Assembly: GCF_001262495.1 (NCBI RefSeq) | Contig: NZ_LGYE01000001.1 | Location: 1,116,001 to 1,180,000 of the forward strand | Direction: 5' to 3' | Length of the DNA: 64,000 nt | Source: Microbacterium sp. GCS4 | GTDB taxonomy: Bacteria; Actinomycetota; Actinomycetes; Actinomycetales; Microbacteriaceae | In this document: positions 7,965 to 17,160 of the stretch, one piece after another | Layout of the letters: every line of letters begins with the position of its first letter | Numbering within the stretch: position 1 is the first letter of the stretch | The notes under the pieces: model-generated | The model's input: the letters and a program-made list of their open reading frames with translations, nothing else | Told to the model about the DNA's origin: nothing | Database searches by the model: none | Position numbers and translations under genes: made by a program

Positions 7965-8828
7965 TCAGCTCTTCACGGACCCCGCCGTGAGACCGCTGAT
8001 GAAGTACCTCTGGAAGAAGAGGAAGAGGATGAGCACGGGGATCGAGCCGAGCACGCTCATGGCCATGATCTGGTTCCAGTCGTAGGAGTGCTGGCCCATG
8101 AGCAGCTGGATGCCGATAGGTACAGTGCGCATGTCGATCGAGCGCGTGAGCGTGAGCGCGAACAGGTACTCGTTCCACGCGATCATGAAGGTGTAGATGC
8201 CGACCGACACGATGCCCGGCACCGAGATCGGCACGAGGATGCGCCAGAGAGCTGTCATGGAGCCGGCGCCGTCGACGCGCACGGCCTCGTCGAGCTCCTT
8301 CGGGAGCGTGTTGAAGTACCCGGTCATCATGATGATCGCGTACGGCAGCGTGAAGACCATGTAGGTGAGGATGAGGCCGAGGTACGAGTTGTACAGCCCG
8401 AGCGCGACCATGAGTCCGAAGTACGGGATCAGCAGCGTGATCGGCGGCACCGCCTGCACGCTCACGATCACGACGTTGAGGATGCGCTTGCCGCGGAACT
8501 CGAAGCGGCTGAAGGCGTAGGCCGCCTGGATCGCGACGAGCAGCGTGAGGATCGTCACCGAGCCCGCGACGACGTAGCTGTTCAGGAAGAACCGCATCGT
8601 CTCGGGGTTCGTGAAGATCGCGACGTAGGCGTCGAACGAGAACGTGTCGGTGATGAGGCGCGGCGGGAGCTCGAAGATCTGCGTGTTCGACTTGAACGAG
8701 CTCGACAGCATCCAGAGCACGGGACCGGCCGCGAACACGGCGCCGAGGATCAGCGCGAGGATCAGTCCGGACTTGGCGACCAGGGTGGAGCGTGCGGCGC
8801 GACGCCGGGAGTCGACGGTGAGAGCCAT
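7965..8828 (-). CDS. Sugar ABC transporter permease (MalG type)
   Basis: The 287-residue inner-membrane protein has six predicted helices and the permease EAA loop, read here as LDEAVRVDGAGSMTALWRILVP, which docks on the ATPase. It is a carbohydrate-uptake (CUT1) permease of the MalG/YcjP type. The ATG at 8828 starts two bases before the stop of the MalF-type partner, so both are made from one transcript. A longer in-frame reading upstream of 8828 overlaps the partner permease and was rejected. No ATPase gene is in the cluster, so a shared MsiK-type ATPase elsewhere is likely, as in other actinobacteria. Confidence 0.92.
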   Translation of the reverse strand: MALTVDSRRRAARSTLVAKSGLILALILGAVFAAGPVLWMLSSSFKSNTQIFELPPRLITDTFSFDAYVAIFTNPETMRFFLNSYVVAGSVTILTLLVAIQAAYAFSRFEFRGKRILNVVIVSVQAVPPITLLIPYFGLMVALGLYNSYLGLILTYMVFTLPYAIIMMTGYFNTLPKELDEAVRVDGAGSMTALWRILVPISVPGIVSVGIYTFMIAWNEYLFALTLTRSIDMRTVPIGIQLLMGQHSYDWNQIMAMSVLGSIPVLILFLFFQRYFISGLTAGSVKS

Positions 8829-8830
8829 GA

Positions 8831-9754
8831 TCAGTCCCTCGCTTTCTGATGGCGGACGTAGAACACGGCGAGCACCATCGACATCAGCAGCACGAGCACC
8901 GCAGAGGTCGCGGCGAGCGAGAAATCGTACTTGGCGAACGCGAGCTTGTAGGTGAAGGTGCTGAGCACCTCGGTGACGTCGATCGGGCCACCGCCCGTGG
9001 TCATCCAGATCAGAGCGAACTGCTGCGAGGTCCAGATCAGGTCGAGCAGCACCAGGCTGATGATGATGGGGCGCAGCTGCGGGATCGTGACGTTCCAGAA
9101 GCGCTGCACGGCGTTCGCGCCGTCGACGCGGGCCGCCTCGTGGAGGTCTGCCGGCACTCCCTGGAGGCCTGCGAGCAGGCTGACCATGAAGAACGGGTAG
9201 CCCGCCCAGATGTTGATGAAGATGATCGTGCCGAGCGCGAGCTGCGGCGATGCCAGCCACTCGATGTCGGTGTTGAGAAGGAAGTTGACGACGCCGTTGG
9301 GGGCGAGCAGCATGCGCCACAACACGGCGATCACCGCGACCGTGAACAGCCACGGGAGCACGTACAACGCACGGAAGATCGAGCGCGAGAACCGACCCAG
9401 CAGTGGACTGTTGAGCATCATGGCGAAGGCGAGACCCAGCACCAGGTGCGCTGCGACGCTCGTCACCGTGAAGAGGATCGTGTTCCCCGTGGCCTTCCAG
9501 AAGCCGGGGTCCGACAGGATCTCGACGTAATTGGCCACCCCGACGAACTCGGGGGACTTGTTCAGGATCACGTTGTCCTGGAACGAGTAGCCGATCACCA
9601 TGACGATCGGGACGATCATCAGCACGAACAGCAGGATGACCGTGGGCGACAGGAACGCATACGACTCGGTGGTCTTGCGCAGCTGTCGGCGGCGCCGCGA
9701 GGGGGCGACGCCCGTGACGATCACCTCGGTGTCGTCGGACAGTTTCAGGCTCAT
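8831..9754 (-). CDS. Sugar ABC transporter permease (MalF type)
   Basis: The 307-residue inner-membrane protein is the MalF/UgpA-type partner of the permease at 7965-8828. It has a cytoplasmic N-terminus of about 35 residues, six predicted helices starting with YAFLSPTVILLFVLM, and the EAA loop HEAARVDGANAVQRFWNV. The chosen ATG at 9754 has AAGGAG ten bases upstream; a more upstream in-frame ATG at 9823 lacks one. Together with the binding protein at 9843-11138 it forms a CUT1 sugar importer. The substrate is not readable; the downstream kinase, aldolase and isomerase point to a monosaccharide or a short oligosaccharide. Confidence 0.92.
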   Translation of the reverse strand: MSLKLSDDTEVIVTGVAPSRRRRQLRKTTESYAFLSPTVILLFVLMIVPIVMVIGYSFQDNVILNKSPEFVGVANYVEILSDPGFWKATGNTILFTVTSVAAHLVLGLAFAMMLNSPLLGRFSRSIFRALYVLPWLFTVAVIAVLWRMLLAPNGVVNFLLNTDIEWLASPQLALGTIIFINIWAGYPFFMVSLLAGLQGVPADLHEAARVDGANAVQRFWNVTIPQLRPIIISLVLLDLIWTSQQFALIWMTTGGGPIDVTEVLSTFTYKLAFAKYDFSLAATSAVLVLLMSMVLAVFYVRHQKARD

Positions 9755-9842
9755 GGGAACCGGTGCTCCTTGGTTGGTCGGGTGCCGCGTCGCATCGGGT
9801 TCACGACGCGGCACCCCGTTCATGCGGGAGTCGGGCGGAGGG

Positions 9843-11138
9843 TCAGAACTCCTTCAGCCAGGACTCCTGTGCCGCCTTCAGCGCATCGTCGATCGACTGC
9901 TGGCCGTCGAACGCGGACTGCAGCTGCTCGCCGAGCTGACGCATGAGGTCCTCCGCGACGGGCAGCCCCGTGAACTCGTTGGCCGGGTAGCCGGCCTGGT
10001 AGATCTCGAACGCCGTCTTGAAGAGCTCGTCGTCGTTCACGAAGTCCGGCACGGACTCGGAGTTGCCGGGGAACGCCTTCGCCATCGTGGAGAGCTCGGA
10101 GTTCGTGTCCTGGCTCATGAGGAACTCGACCAGCTTGAAGGCCGCGTCCTTGTGCTCGGAGTTCTCGGCGACGCCGATGCCCCACGACGCGTACGGGATG
10201 CCCCGCTCGCCGTCGTAGCCGTCCTCGGCGGGGATCGCGGAGATCGAGAACTTCAGGTCGGGGTTCGACTCGCGGATCAGGTTGATGTGCGCGAGGGAGT
10301 CGATCATCATGCCGACGCGGCCGTTCGTGAACTCCTCGACCTTGTCCTGCTCCTTCATCGTGAACGAGCCGGAGGCGATCACTCCGTCGTCCCACAGGCC
10401 GCCGATGTAGTCGATCGCCGAGGTCACGTCGTCGTTCGTGAGGTCGGGCTGGCCGTCTTTCAGCATCGAGCCGCCGGAGGCCCAGACCCACGACATGACG
10501 TCGTTCTGCACGCCGTTCGGTGCTTCGAGCGAGAGCGGAAGGACCCAGCCGGAGACGTCCCCGCCGAGAGCGGTGACCTTGCTCGCGGCATCCGCGAACT
10601 CAGTGCGCGTGGTCGGCGGAGCGGCGACGCCCGCGTCGGCGAGCAGGGTGTCGTTCGTGAACATCGGGTACACGAAGTTCACGACCGGGATCATGTAGGT
10701 GCTGCCGTCGACCTGGATCTGGCTGGCCAGCTCGCTGTCGTCGTAGTCGTTCTCCTTCATCAGTTCCGTCAGGTCGGCGATGACGCCCTGCGAGGCGAAG
10801 TCGTTGACCCATGCACCGTCGAGGCCCACGACGTCCGGCATGGTGCCGGACGCGGCGCCCGCGAACAGCTGCTCCTTGGTGGACGCGTAGGGTCCGCTGA
10901 CGAGGTCCACCGTGATGCCGGGGTTCGCCTCTTCGAACTTGTCGATCAGTGCGCGGAACTCGCCGTCGGGGAGCTCGGGCTCCCACCACTGCGCGAACTC
11001 GATCGTGACGTCGCCGCCCTCGGCGCCGCCGTCTCCGCTGTCGCCGGATGCGCATCCCGCTACGGCCAGGACCGTCAGTGCTGCTGTCGCTGCGCCGGCG
11101 AGCTTCAGAGTGCGTCGCCCACGTCCCACTGTGATCAT
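9843..11138 (-). CDS. Sugar-binding lipoprotein of the ABC importer
   Basis: The 431-residue protein is a family 1 extracellular solute-binding protein. Its N-terminus is a lipoprotein signal: RGRR, a hydrophobic stretch, then the lipobox LAVAGC with Cys29 as the lipidated residue. The mature part shows the typical alternation ITIEFAQWWEP-like opening, WVLPLSLEAPNG and GRVGMMIDS wording of maltose/multiple-sugar binders. It is the first gene of the leftward sugar operon. The ATG at 11138 has AGGAG five bases upstream, while the GTG at 11141 is too close to it. It captures the sugar outside the membrane and hands it to the two permeases. Confidence 0.92.
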   Translation of the reverse strand: MITVGRGRRTLKLAGAATAALTVLAVAGCASGDSGDGGAEGGDVTIEFAQWWEPELPDGEFRALIDKFEEANPGITVDLVSGPYASTKEQLFAGAASGTMPDVVGLDGAWVNDFASQGVIADLTELMKENDYDDSELASQIQVDGSTYMIPVVNFVYPMFTNDTLLADAGVAAPPTTRTEFADAASKVTALGGDVSGWVLPLSLEAPNGVQNDVMSWVWASGGSMLKDGQPDLTNDDVTSAIDYIGGLWDDGVIASGSFTMKEQDKVEEFTNGRVGMMIDSLAHINLIRESNPDLKFSISAIPAEDGYDGERGIPYASWGIGVAENSEHKDAAFKLVEFLMSQDTNSELSTMAKAFPGNSESVPDFVNDDELFKTAFEIYQAGYPANEFTGLPVAEDLMRQLGEQLQSAFDGQQSIDDALKAAQESWLKEF

Positions 11139-11218
11139 CACTTCTCCTCTTCGAGATCGTGCCGCATCACGCGCTTCAATGCTTGTTCATGCGGTTTTGA
11201 GCAATGTTATGCCGAGGT

Positions 11219-11232
11219 TTGCGGTCACGCAA
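11219..11232. promoter_or_regulatory. Candidate operator between the sugar operon and its DeoR regulator
   Basis: The inverted repeat TTGCG-GTCA-CGCAA lies 80 bases upstream of the binding-protein start, in an AT-richer divergent intergenic region (11139-11364). Read leftward, it overlaps a possible -35 (TTGCGT) followed by CATAAC as a weak -10. A second short palindrome, ATCGCGCGAT, is at 11262-11271. Either could be the DeoR site; this is inference from position. Confidence 0.4.
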
Positions 11233-11364
11233 GACATTTCTCCGGCCGTTACCTGGTCGATATCGCGCGATTTTCACTACTCGATGGAGATAGTCTTCGA
11301 CAATGGATGCTGTTTTCTGCTGGACTATGCGGGTTTTACCTCGGTGTGTGCTAGAGATGTCTGC

Positions 11365-12171
11365 ATGGACGCATCCGGATCCTCCACCAAGCGGCGCCTC
11401 CCCGCCGGCCGGAAGGCCGACCTCGCGGCGTACGTCGAGCAGACAGGCCAGGTCACGGTCGGCGACCTCGCCGAGCATTTCGCAGTCTCGATCGACACGA
11501 TCCGGCGGGACCTCGACCAGCTCGACCGCGAGGGAGTGCTCGTCCGCACGCACGGCGGCGCTGTCAGCGCCACGAGCGGAGCGCTCAAAGACAAGGCGCT
11601 CGACGTGCGGATGCGCGTGCAGACCGAGGAGAAGGAGCGGATAGCGCGCGTCGCCGCCGGACTCGTCGACGACGGCTCCGTCATCATGCTCAACGCGGGG
11701 ACGACGACGCTGGCCGTGGCCCGAGCCCTGCGCAACCACCACGACCTCACCATCGCGACCAACAACCTGCGCATCCCGGGAGAGCTCTCCCCGACGGTGT
11801 TCCGCGACCTGTACGTGTTCGGCGGTGCCGTGCGTTCCATCACCCAGGCGACCACGGGTCCGGTCGCGTTCACCATGACCGCCGGCGGTCCGGAGGTCGA
11901 CATCCGGTGCGATCTCGCTCTCATCGCGGTCGGCGCCGTCGACGAGGCCGGGTACTCCACATCGAACCTCGGCGACGCGGCGATGATGTCCGAGATGATC
12001 GAACGGGCCGAGCGCACGGCGATCCTCGCCGACTCCACCAAGCTCGGCCGGCGCTTCTTCGCGCAGATCGCGCTGCTGGAGCGGGCCGACTACCTCATCA
12101 CCGACGCTCCGCCCGAACCGCGCATCGCTGCGGCGCTCGCTCAGGCGGAGGTCGAGGTCCTCACGCCCTGA
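11365..12171 (+). CDS. DeoR/GlpR-family transcriptional regulator
   Basis: The 268-residue protein has the DeoR N-terminal winged helix at about 17-70 (VTVGDLAEHFAVSIDTIRRD, then LVRTHGGAV) and the C-terminal sugar-phosphate isomerase-like sensor domain, including LNAGTTTLAVARAL near 110-123. DeoR regulators usually repress sugar operons and release DNA on binding a phosphorylated sugar. It is transcribed away from the sugar importer operon, which is its probable target. The ATG at 11365 is the first start at the proper family N-terminus; longer in-frame readings extend antisense into the binding-protein gene and were rejected. The effector is likely the product of the ADP-dependent kinase. 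Confidence 0.92.
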   Translation: MDASGSSTKRRLPAGRKADLAAYVEQTGQVTVGDLAEHFAVSIDTIRRDLDQLDREGVLVRTHGGAVSATSGALKDKALDVRMRVQTEEKERIARVAAGLVDDGSVIMLNAGTTTLAVARALRNHHDLTIATNNLRIPGELSPTVFRDLYVFGGAVRSITQATTGPVAFTMTAGGPEVDIRCDLALIAVGAVDEAGYSTSNLGDAAMMSEMIERAERTAILADSTKLGRRFFAQIALLERADYLITDAPPEPRIAAALAQAEVEVLTP

Positions 12172-12233
12172 TCCGGCCAGGCGGCGCGACCCGTCGCGAG
12201 GCTTGCCCTGCGGGGTCGCTGCCGCCCGCACGA

Positions 12234-12267
12234 CGGAGGCCGTCGGGATCGATCCCGACGGCCTCCG
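12234..12267. terminator. Bidirectional terminator between convergent genes
   Basis: A perfect 34-base palindrome (left arm CGGAGGCCGTCGGGATC and its complement, no loop bases) lies between the DeoR stop at 12171 and the end of the nuclease gene at 12290. Its position between two convergent genes and the strong GC stem support bidirectional termination. Confidence 0.85.
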
Positions 12268-12289
12268 CCTGCGTCATCCTGCTACCGGA

Positions 12290-15200
12290 TCAGAACCATC
12301 CGGAGATCAGGTCCCAGAGCCAGTCGAGGAGATCCCCGATGAGGCCTCCGAGGCCGCCCGCCCGGTTGACGGTGACGGTCGCCGTCGCGGCATCGCCGTC
12401 GGCCTGCGCCACCGCGACCGTGTACTTCCCCGGCTTGGCGTTCTTCGGGACCGTCACCGAGGTGGAGAAGGTACCGTCGGCCTTGACCTGGACCGTTCCG
12501 ACCTGCGCCGGCGCGCCCTTCTTCGGCTCGAGGGTGATCGTGAGGGTCTCCCCCGGCTCGAAGTCCGCGCCCGTGACGCGGAGCTTCTTACCGGCGGTCA
12601 CCTTCTTGTCGACCGTGATGGTGCCCGCGAACTCCTCGGGCTCCTCCTCCGTGATCGTGAAGGGCACCTGCACCGTGGTCCCGGTCGAGGGCACCGTCAC
12701 CGTGAGGGGCTGGTCGCCCGACACCCCGGACGGGACCGTGAACATCAGCGACGCGCGACCGGCCTCGTCGGTGGTGTCGACGATGGTCGGGTCGACAGCG
12801 CCCGCCGCGAGCTGCGTGCCGCCCAGCGAGAGCGTCACCTCGCCCGGTGCCGCCTCCCCGGCGCTGAACGCCAGCGAGGACAGCGCGACCGTGACCTGGT
12901 CGCCGGCCGAGTACCCGTCGGCGTCCGGCGCGCTGACCGTGACGCCCACCGCGCGCTGAGCGAGGTCGGGGGTCGCGGTCTTGTTCGCGTCGAACCAGTC
13001 CACCATCGACTGCAGGTCGATCTTGCCGGTGTCGCGCTTACCCGTGCCCTCACGGAAGGTGAAGAAGTTGTCTCCACCCGCGGCGAGGAACGAGTTCGCC
13101 GCGACCGTGTAGTTCGCGGATACGTCGATCGGCGTGCCGTTCAGCGTGATCGAGGTGATGCGCGATCCCTGCGCCGCCGCCGGGTCGTACGTGTACACGA
13201 GGCCCTCCGACAGACCGAGCTTGAGGAACGGACGCGCCGCCCCTGCGGGCTGCCACTGCTCCTCCAGCACGCCCTTCAGCTGCGCTCCCGTCAGGGTCAG
13301 CGTCACCAGCGTGTTGGCGAACGGCTGGACCGTCGCCGCCTCGCGATAGGTGACGTTGCCGGCGGGGTCGTTCGCGTTCGACGAGGCGTACGTGAGGTTG
13401 GCGCGGATGCCGCCCGGGTTCATGATCGCGATGTCCGCGCCCGTGGACCACTTCTGCACGTCCGCGACGAAGTTGCCGATCGTGGACTCGCCGCCCCGGT
13501 TCTCCGAGCCGTTGCTCTGGCGAGCACGGTTGAAGTCGGCGGTGATGTCGCCCACCTTGACGGCACCGAGCACGTCGGCCTCGGCCTTCGCCTTGGCGAC
13601 GATGTCGGCGACCTCCGGCACGGCCGGGTACAGGGCCTGGCCGTTCGCGGTGAGGGGCTTGATCTCGTTGGTGATCGAGATCAGGTCCTTCGTCTTCGGG
13701 TCGACCTGGATGTTCATCAGGCCCAGGTTCTCGCCGTACTGGCCGGCCGAGATGACCGGACGTCCGTCGATCACGTGGTTGTAGGCCAGGTGCGTGTGCG
13801 CCGAGACGATCGCGTTCACGTCGTCGTCGACACCGTAGACGACCTCGCCCAAGGGCGAGTCGGGCGTGATGCTCGACAGCTCGACGCTCGCCGCGCCCTC
13901 GTGCACGAGGAGGATGATGACATCCGCCTCGCCGTTGGACGGATCGCCGTCCTTGAGGTCTGCGGCCACGGCGTTGACCGAGTCCGCGATGCTCCGCACC
14001 TCGAGATCGGCGATGCCCTCCGGCGACACCAGAGAGTCGAGGTCCTCCGTGACGGCGCCGATGAAGCCGACCTTGACGCCGTCGAGCTCCTTGACCCAGG
14101 CGGGAGCGAGAGCGGGCTCACCCGTCTCGGTGAGGAACACGTTCGACGAGATGTACTCCCAGTCCGCGCGGTCCTGCACACGGTCGCGCAGATCCTCCCA
14201 GCCCTGGTCGAACTCGTGGTTTCCGGCGGCGCTCACGTCGAGACCGGCCGCGTTCAACGCGTCGATCGTGGGGTTGTCGTCGTTGATGAACGAGGTGAAC
14301 GTCGAGGCGCCGATCAGGTCGCCGACGCCGGCGAAGATCGTGTTCGGGTTCTCGGAGCGGAACTGCTGGACGGCTCCCGCCACGACCGCGGCACCTGCTG
14401 CGGCCCCGTCGGCCTCGATGCGGCCGTGGAAGTCGTTCATCGTGACGACGTCGATGCTCACCGGCGGGATCTCCGAGGAGACGCCGACGACGATCGGGTC
14501 GTGGTCGCTGGAGCGGAACGGCGTGCCCGCCTCCGTAGCGCCGAACGCGTAGCCGCGGTCGCTCCACTCGGGCGAGTTGATGCTCCAGACACCCGCACCC
14601 GTGATCGAGGCGGCGAGGGACGGCGACGCGAGCACGTGGTCGAGCGAGCCGAGCTCGCCGTCGAACGTGTACGTGTGCTGACCCGGCGCCTTCTCGGGGG
14701 CGACGTCACTCCAGCCCGCGCTCGTGAAGACGTCGATCGGGTCTTCCTTCGCGTAGGCGTTGAAGTCGCCGATCAGCAGGATGTCACTGCTGCCGGTCTC
14801 CTCCTCGATCGTCGCGGTGAGGCCCTTGAGCGAGTTCGCCTGGGCGACGCGATCGGCGTTGAAGAAGCCCTGGCCGTCGGCGGGCTCGGCGCCGCCGCCC
14901 TCGGGAGCCGACTTCGACTTGAAGTGGTTCGCGACGACCGTGACGGTGCGGCCGTCGATGTCGAACGCCTGCGCGATCGGCTCGCGGGCGTTGCCCCACA
15001 CGCTCTCGTCGGTGATGGTCAGGCTGTCGCCGACCGTCGACACGTCATCCTTCTTGTAGATGATCGCGCTCGTGATGAAGTCGGTCGTCGCCGCGTCATC
15101 CAGCGCCTCCGGCGTGCGGACGTAGTCCCACACGTCGTCGCCTGCCGCCTCGTTGAGGCCGTCGACCAGGTCGGCGAGCGCGGAGTCGAGCGTGCCGCCG

Positions 15201-16924
15201 AGCTTGATCGAGTTCTCGATCTCCATGAGTGAGACGATCTCGGCGTCGAGTCCGTTGATCGCCGCGACGATCTTCGACTTCTGGATCGCGAACTGAGCGG
15301 CGTTCGCCGCGCCGCGGGCGTTGGAATTCTGGCTCTTCAGCGTCGTGAAGTAGTTGAAGACGTTGAACGACGCGACCTGGACGTCGCCGCCCACCTCGGG
15401 GGCGGTCTCGACGCGCGGGTTGGTCGCCTCGAAGCCCACCTTCGCGGCGTCCGGCGAGGTGCTGTCGATCGGCACGACCGGCTGCAGGCGCCAGTCGTCG
15501 AAGCCGTAGGAGAGCACGTAGCCGTTGTCGCGGAAGTCGACCGTGTCGCCGTTCCGGACCACGAGATCCTTCGTGAAGTACGGCTGGTCGTTCGGGTGCC
15601 CGTTGTTCGTGACCTGGATGGACCAGCCGTCGTCGAGCAGCAGGCGGTTCGCCCGGTTCGCGGCGGCGATCGCCGTCGCCTCGGCACCGGGACGCGCGGT
15701 CTCGGTGCTCTTGACGTTGAGGTCGTCTCCGGCGTTCAGCCACAGCGTGCCGAAGTTGTAGAGCTGGTGGCTGGACGCGACACGGTAGGTGCCGGAGGGG
15801 GCGACGAACATGCTCTCGTACTGCTCCCGGTCGGCTCCGACCACGGTGTCGGGCAGCGGGGTGACCGCCGGCACGCCGACGCCCGCCTGCACGACGGAGA
15901 CGCCCGCGAGCGAGGCGGGGTTGATCTGCGTCTGACCGAAGTACTCGCTGACCGAGCCGGTCACCGAGACGAGGTCTCCGATCGCGAGGGTCGGGGCAAG
16001 CGCGTTGAGGAACACGAACACGCCATCGGAGGCGCCCGGGGTCGCGTCGGTCTCACCGCCGGAGCCCTGTGTCTGGATCACGATGCCCTTGTAGCCGCCG
16101 GTGCGGTAGTCCGCCGTGACGACGCCCTCGACGGTGACGGTCTGACCGTTGAGAGGTGAGACGTCGGTCGTGCCCTGGACCTCGGCGATCGAGACCTTCT
16201 GCGGGTCGGTGCCCGGCTCCTCCGGCTCCTCCGGCGTCGATCCCCCCGAGTTCTGCGGGGTGATGGTGGCCGAGAGGGTGAAGTCGACGCTGTTGTCGTC
16301 GGTGTCGACGCCGTTCGTACGGTTGAGCGACTTGACATCCGTGTTCCCGGACGGCGCGGTGGCCGCCTTGGTCTCGAACGTGTTGGAGGTGCCGTAGCCG
16401 AGCACGTCGATCACCCCGTCGACGCCGGTGACGGAGCCGGGCGTGAGGGTCACGGCCGCGGTGCCGTTCACGAGGGCGAGGGTGCCGGTGGTGCCGCTCG
16501 GGTTCAGGTTTCCGGTCGCGTCCGGCGTCGGCAGCGCGGCGCCGTTCGCACCGTTGCTGCCGCCCTGGACCAGGTAGTACCCGCCGGCGGGGATGCTGCC
16601 GCTCAGCGGCGCGACGCCGTTGGAGTTCCCCGTGCCGGTCGCCGAGCGGTACTGCAGCGACAGGCCGTCGAGGGCGATCGCGGCATCCGTCGGGTTGTAC
16701 AGCTCGACGAACTTGTTCGTGAACGCGGCCCCTGCGCTGCCACCGGACAGGTACGCCTCGTTGATGACGACCCCCGTCCCGGTGACGTCGGCGGACGCGG
16801 GTGCGGCGATCAGGGCGCCGGCTCCCAGAGCGGCGACGCACGTGCCGGCGAGGACGCCGAGACGCCTCCGGCTTCTGCGGTCGGCCCCGGGAACCTCGCG
16901 GCTCGCGGCATCGAAAGCGGGCAT
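12290..16924 (-). CDS. Secreted multidomain nuclease / 5'-nucleotidase (ExeM/NucH type)
   Basis: This is the largest gene: 1544 residues. A twin-basic signal peptide (RRSRRRLGVLAG, cleavage near APASA at 41-46) is followed by a lamin-tail domain (about 48-200), an OB-fold domain (about 242-345) and an endonuclease/exonuclease/phosphatase domain (about 512-820). That domain has GDFNAY at 719-724 and SDHDP at 806-810. A calcineurin-like 5'-nucleotidase follows (NDFHGR 830-835, GNHEFD 901-906, SAHTH 1041-1045), then its C-terminal substrate domain (about 1122-1310) and two Ig-like modules (about 1320-1520). It would degrade extracellular DNA and dephosphorylate nucleotides. It lacks an LPXTG anchor and ends in an unusual hydrophobic-aromatic tail. 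The ATG at 16924 has GAGGAG eight bases upstream. Confidence 0.92.
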   Translation of the reverse strand: MPAFDAASREVPGADRRSRRRLGVLAGTCVAALGAGALIAAPASADVTGTGVVINEAYLSGGSAGAAFTNKFVELYNPTDAAIALDGLSLQYRSATGTGNSNGVAPLSGSIPAGGYYLVQGGSNGANGAALPTPDATGNLNPSGTTGTLALVNGTAAVTLTPGSVTGVDGVIDVLGYGTSNTFETKAATAPSGNTDVKSLNRTNGVDTDDNSVDFTLSATITPQNSGGSTPEEPEEPGTDPQKVSIAEVQGTTDVSPLNGQTVTVEGVVTADYRTGGYKGIVIQTQGSGGETDATPGASDGVFVFLNALAPTLAIGDLVSVTGSVSEYFGQTQINPASLAGVSVVQAGVGVPAVTPLPDTVVGADREQYESMFVAPSGTYRVASSHQLYNFGTLWLNAGDDLNVKSTETARPGAEATAIAAANRANRLLLDDGWSIQVTNNGHPNDQPYFTKDLVVRNGDTVDFRDNGYVLSYGFDDWRLQPVVPIDSTSPDAAKVGFEATNPRVETAPEVGGDVQVASFNVFNYFTTLKSQNSNARGAANAAQFAIQKSKIVAAINGLDAEIVSLMEIENSIKLGGTLDSALADLVDGLNEAAGDDVWDYVRTPEALDDAATTDFITSAIIYKKDDVSTVGDSLTITDESVWGNAREPIAQAFDIDGRTVTVVANHFKSKSAPEGGGAEPADGQGFFNADRVAQANSLKGLTATIEEETGSSDILLIGDFNAYAKEDPIDVFTSAGWSDVAPEKAPGQHTYTFDGELGSLDHVLASPSLAASITGAGVWSINSPEWSDRGYAFGATEAGTPFRSSDHDPIVVGVSSEIPPVSIDVVTMNDFHGRIEADGAAAGAAVVAGAVQQFRSENPNTIFAGVGDLIGASTFTSFINDDNPTIDALNAAGLDVSAAGNHEFDQGWEDLRDRVQDRADWEYISSNVFLTETGEPALAPAWVKELDGVKVGFIGAVTEDLDSLVSPEGIADLEVRSIADSVNAVAADLKDGDPSNGEADVIILLVHEGAASVELSSITPDSPLGEVVYGVDDDVNAIVSAHTHLAYNHVIDGRPVISAGQYGENLGLMNIQVDPKTKDLISITNEIKPLTANGQALYPAVPEVADIVAKAKAEADVLGAVKVGDITADFNRARQSNGSENRGGESTIGNFVADVQKWSTGADIAIMNPGGIRANLTYASSNANDPAGNVTYREAATVQPFANTLVTLTLTGAQLKGVLEEQWQPAGAARPFLKLGLSEGLVYTYDPAAAQGSRITSITLNGTPIDVSANYTVAANSFLAAGGDNFFTFREGTGKRDTGKIDLQSMVDWFDANKTATPDLAQRAVGVTVSAPDADGYSAGDQVTVALSSLAFSAGEAAPGEVTLSLGGTQLAAGAVDPTIVDTTDEAGRASLMFTVPSGVSGDQPLTVTVPSTGTTVQVPFTITEEEPEEFAGTITVDKKVTAGKKLRVTGADFEPGETLTITLEPKKGAPAQVGTVQVKADGTFSTSVTVPKNAKPGKYTVAVAQADGDAATATVTVNRAGGLGGLIGDLLDWLWDLISGWF

Positions 16925-17006
16925 ATCTCTGTCTCCTCGGTTTCCTCTGGCGACGGCTCTCATGGAGCCACTACAGCGCGCATTCACAGCCGGCGCACAT
17001 GATGCG

Positions 17007-17035
17007 AGCCTAAGGAGCGCCTCGGACATCATCAA
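17007..17035 (-). promoter_or_regulatory. Sigma-A-like promoter of the nuclease gene
   Basis: On the minus strand TTGATG (17035-17030) and TAGGCT (17012-17007) are spaced by exactly 17 bases, about 80 bases upstream of the nuclease ATG at 16924. This placement also argues against the in-frame ATG at 17056, which would lie upstream of the promoter. Confidence 0.6.
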
Positions 17036-17160
17036 CGGAGTTTTCTCATTGGTCACCCAGCGCTAACCGAACGGCCCGAGTGCACCCCTGACGAAGGTGG
17101 AAGACCGGAGCGGTCCACGCTCAGATGCGCGGAAGCCCATGCGCGGATGCGCGACGAGGC

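Noticed and set aside
9600..11354. Rightward open frame of 584 codons
   Set aside because: Antisense to the sugar-binding protein; composition is Arg/Gly/Asp/His-rich and has no recognisable motif.
12203..15232. Long rightward open frame of about 1000 codons inside the nuclease gene
   Set aside because: It is antisense to a gene with clear domain motifs; its product is Arg/Asp/His-rich with no fold, the usual high-GC mirror of a real gene.
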